In this document: piece after piece, positions 29,070-30,381 of the stretch | How positions within the stretch are numbered: position 1 is the first letter of the stretch | How the letters are laid out: every line of letters begins with the position of its first letter | Virus record (IMG/VR): IMGVR_UViG_3300036830_000511 | Coordinates: 1-30,381 of that record | Length of the DNA: 30,381 nt | Strand: one strand, 5' to 3' | Source of the DNA: a virus | Translations under genes and position numbers: made by a program | The notes under the pieces: model-generated | What the model was told of the DNA's origin: nothing | What the model saw: the letters and a program-made list of their open reading frames with translations, nothing else | Databases searched by the model: none

Positions 29070-29114
29070 AAGCCCCCGGTGCCGTCTCCAGCGGCATCCG
29101 GGGGCTTTCGTTTT
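29070..29114 (+). terminator. Leader hairpin/terminator B
   Basis: Fifteen-base-pair stem with one bulged T and a 7-base loop, followed by TTTCGTTTT. The string GGGTCGTTGA (29053-29062) precedes it as in element A, and the lower stem AAGCCCC(C)GG is shared. It starts 45 bases after the -10. The ATG of the tail gene is only 10 bases beyond, so the hairpin would also cover or crowd the ribosome site. Confidence 0.75.
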
Positions 29115-29124
29115 CGGTGTCCAG

Positions 29125-30075
29125 ATGTCCATCCCTTCCATCGACAGCATCTCCCCGAGCGCCGGACCGACGGCCGGGAGCCTGCTGGTTGAGGTTCTCG
29201 GCGCAGGCTTCCAGCTGTCCGCAGGGGCGGCGCCTTCCGTGCGTGTGCTCGTCGGCGGCCGGCTGGCGGGCGAGGTCCGCGTCGCCGCGAGCCGCCAGCT
29301 GACCTGTGTCGTCCCGCCGGGCGACGCCGGTCCCGTCGACGTGGTCGTCCAGAACCTGGACGCCACGGGAGCACCGATCCCTGGTGAAGTAGCGATCGCG
29401 CCGAGCGCGTTCACGTACGTGCCCCAGCCGCTTGCGATCGAGACGGACCTGACCCGGCTGATCCGAGCCCTGCTGCAGGAGCTCAAGCGGCAGGTCCTCG
29501 ACAACGTGTTGCTGACCGTGCACACCGACTTCGACGCCGGCGTCGGCGCCGAGCTCCACCTCGCCCAGATTGCCCGGCTGCCGGGGCTCGTCCTGGTCGG
29601 CCCGGAGCTGGCGGAGGACCGGTTCTTCTCGCTCAACCAGCTGCCCGAGGTCTCGACGGGGCCGGAGCAGTTCGCGCAGCGCCGCGTGCCCTACACGGTC
29701 GACCTCGGCTTCACCGTGGTCGGCGTCTCCGACCACACGACCGAGCTCCTGAACCTGATGGCGGCGACGCAGCTGTTCTTCCACCGGAATCCTTACCTCG
29801 AGATCGACCGCGATCCGAACGACCGGAACGCTGGCCGCGTGCGCTACGAGATGGCCGTTGCGCGCGATGGCGATCTGAAGGTCACCAGTCAGCCGAACGA
29901 GTCGAACGTCCGCAGCTTCTCGGGTCGCTTCGTGGTGCGCGGCTTCGACCTGGAGGACCTCGCGGGCGCCCCGGGCGAAGGCGTGGTCGCCCGTGGTGCG
30001 GTCGCTGGCGATGTGGTGGTGCCGGGACCCGTGCCGCTTGGCCGCGCGTCTGGTGCTGAAGACCCAACCCCATGA
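29125..30075 (+). CDS. IPT/TIG-domain phage tail protein
   Basis: A 316-residue protein from ATG 29125; a longer frame from 28996 runs through the promoter and hairpin and is rejected. Residues 1-100 form an IPT/TIG Ig-like domain (PSIDSISPSAGPTAGS, VEVLGAGFQLS, VVVQNLDATG). From residue 110 a phage-type domain follows (AIETDLTRLIRALLQELKRQVLDNVLLTVHTDFDA, YTVDLGFTVVGVSDHTTELLNLMAATQLFF), and the C-terminus is Gly/Val/Ala-rich. I infer a structural tail or tail-terminator role from gene order. No strong ribosome site is visible; the hairpin lies directly upstream. Confidence 0.65.
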   Translation: MSIPSIDSISPSAGPTAGSLLVEVLGAGFQLSAGAAPSVRVLVGGRLAGEVRVAASRQLTCVVPPGDAGPVDVVVQNLDATGAPIPGEVAIAPSAFTYVPQPLAIETDLTRLIRALLQELKRQVLDNVLLTVHTDFDAGVGAELHLAQIARLPGLVLVGPELAEDRFFSLNQLPEVSTGPEQFAQRRVPYTVDLGFTVVGVSDHTTELLNLMAATQLFFHRNPYLEIDRDPNDRNAGRVRYEMAVARDGDLKVTSQPNESNVRSFSGRFVVRGFDLEDLAGAPGEGVVARGAVAGDVVVPGPVPLGRASGAEDPTP

Positions 30076-30085
30076 GGACACACCG

Positions 30086-30381
30086 ATGCCTGTGACGCTC
30101 GAGAGCCGCACCCGTCGGATGCAGGTCTTCCACCTGCCGCACGAGGTGTGCTGCCGTGACAGGTGCTCGTGCGCCGAGGCCGTGGTGTTTGTCGTGGCAG
30201 AGAATCCACGCACCGGCGAGCGCGCGCGAAAGAGGGTGGTCAAGCGGGTCCCGGGCTCGATCACGTTCCTCGCGCGTGAGCGGAAGCCGGACGTGCCGGC
30301 CGCGTTGCTGGAGCTCGCGCAGGTGAAGGCCGCGATCAGCCGTGGCTACCTGCGGATCGTCGCGCAGGCGCCGGATGGTTC
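30086..30381 (+). CDS. Cysteine-containing phage protein, cut by the window end
   Basis: A partial frame of 98 codons with GAGGA before the ATG, which lies 10 bases after the previous stop. It contains a cysteine cluster (EVCCRDRCSCAE, four Cys in nine residues) near residue 22, then beta-rich and basic sequence (RKRVVKRVPGSITFLARERK). The cluster could bind metal. No stop occurs before the end of the window. I do not recognise the family; context suggests a tail gene. Confidence 0.6.
   Translation, partial: MPVTLESRTRRMQVFHLPHEVCCRDRCSCAEAVVFVVAENPRTGERARKRVVKRVPGSITFLARERKPDVPAALLELAQVKAAISRGYLRIVAQAPDG

Overview
The window is GC-rich DNA that I read as bacterial, most likely a myxobacterium-like (Myxococcota) chromosome. 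This rests on gene content: an FHA-domain regulator with a degenerate AAA+ core, an erythromycin-esterase-type lipoprotein, a double-glycine RiPP precursor, a DUF4157 polymorphic toxin and strong G/C third positions. No rRNA or tRNA marker is present, so the assignment is an inference.

Left third (1-8984): a loosely packed accessory region. It holds a 3'-broken nucleotidyltransferase gene with a small partner, about 900 bases with no convincing gene, two lower-GC orphan genes (a papain-fold cysteine-peptidase-like protein and an unknown), an Rpn-family PD-(D/E)XK nuclease/transposase, a small acidic protein, the FHA regulator, and a minus-strand group of WD40 fragment, 56-residue RiPP precursor and esterase-like lipoprotein.

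Right two thirds (8972-30381): a plus-strand tailed-phage head and connector cluster with translationally overlapped genes. The order is radical SAM protein (5' end missing), PBSX-type portal, GT4 glycosyltransferase, head morphogenesis protein, small protein, scaffold-like protein, a giant fusion of two Dam methyltransferases and an XkdF-type prohead protease, major capsid protein, small head genes, head-tail connector, head closure, tail completion, IPT-domain tail protein and a cysteine-containing protein running off the end. No terminase is visible. The cluster begins abruptly at a run of seven C (8976-8982), where both the WD40 gene and the radical SAM gene are cut at their 5' ends.

Two non-phage loads interrupt this cluster. 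Load 1 (about 17.8-21.7 kb) is a DUF4157 toxin with a PD-(D/E)XK-like C-terminus plus a candidate immunity gene, and it splits the prohead protease: catalytic His and Ser lie upstream, the conserved C-terminal segment downstream. Load 2 (about 27.6-28.9 kb) is a lower-GC HNH-like gene. Each load is followed by a related element of about 150-160 bp: an upstream box, a -35/-10 promoter with 17-bp spacing and a partly shared spacer, a conserved 10-mer, and a strong terminator hairpin lying just before the next phage start codon. These paired promoter-hairpin elements, the double-Dam/protease fusion and the cargo-split protease gene are the most unusual things here. The downstream protease fragment has a frame break and an amber codon, so the element may be a decaying prophage or a domesticated particle rather than an active phage.
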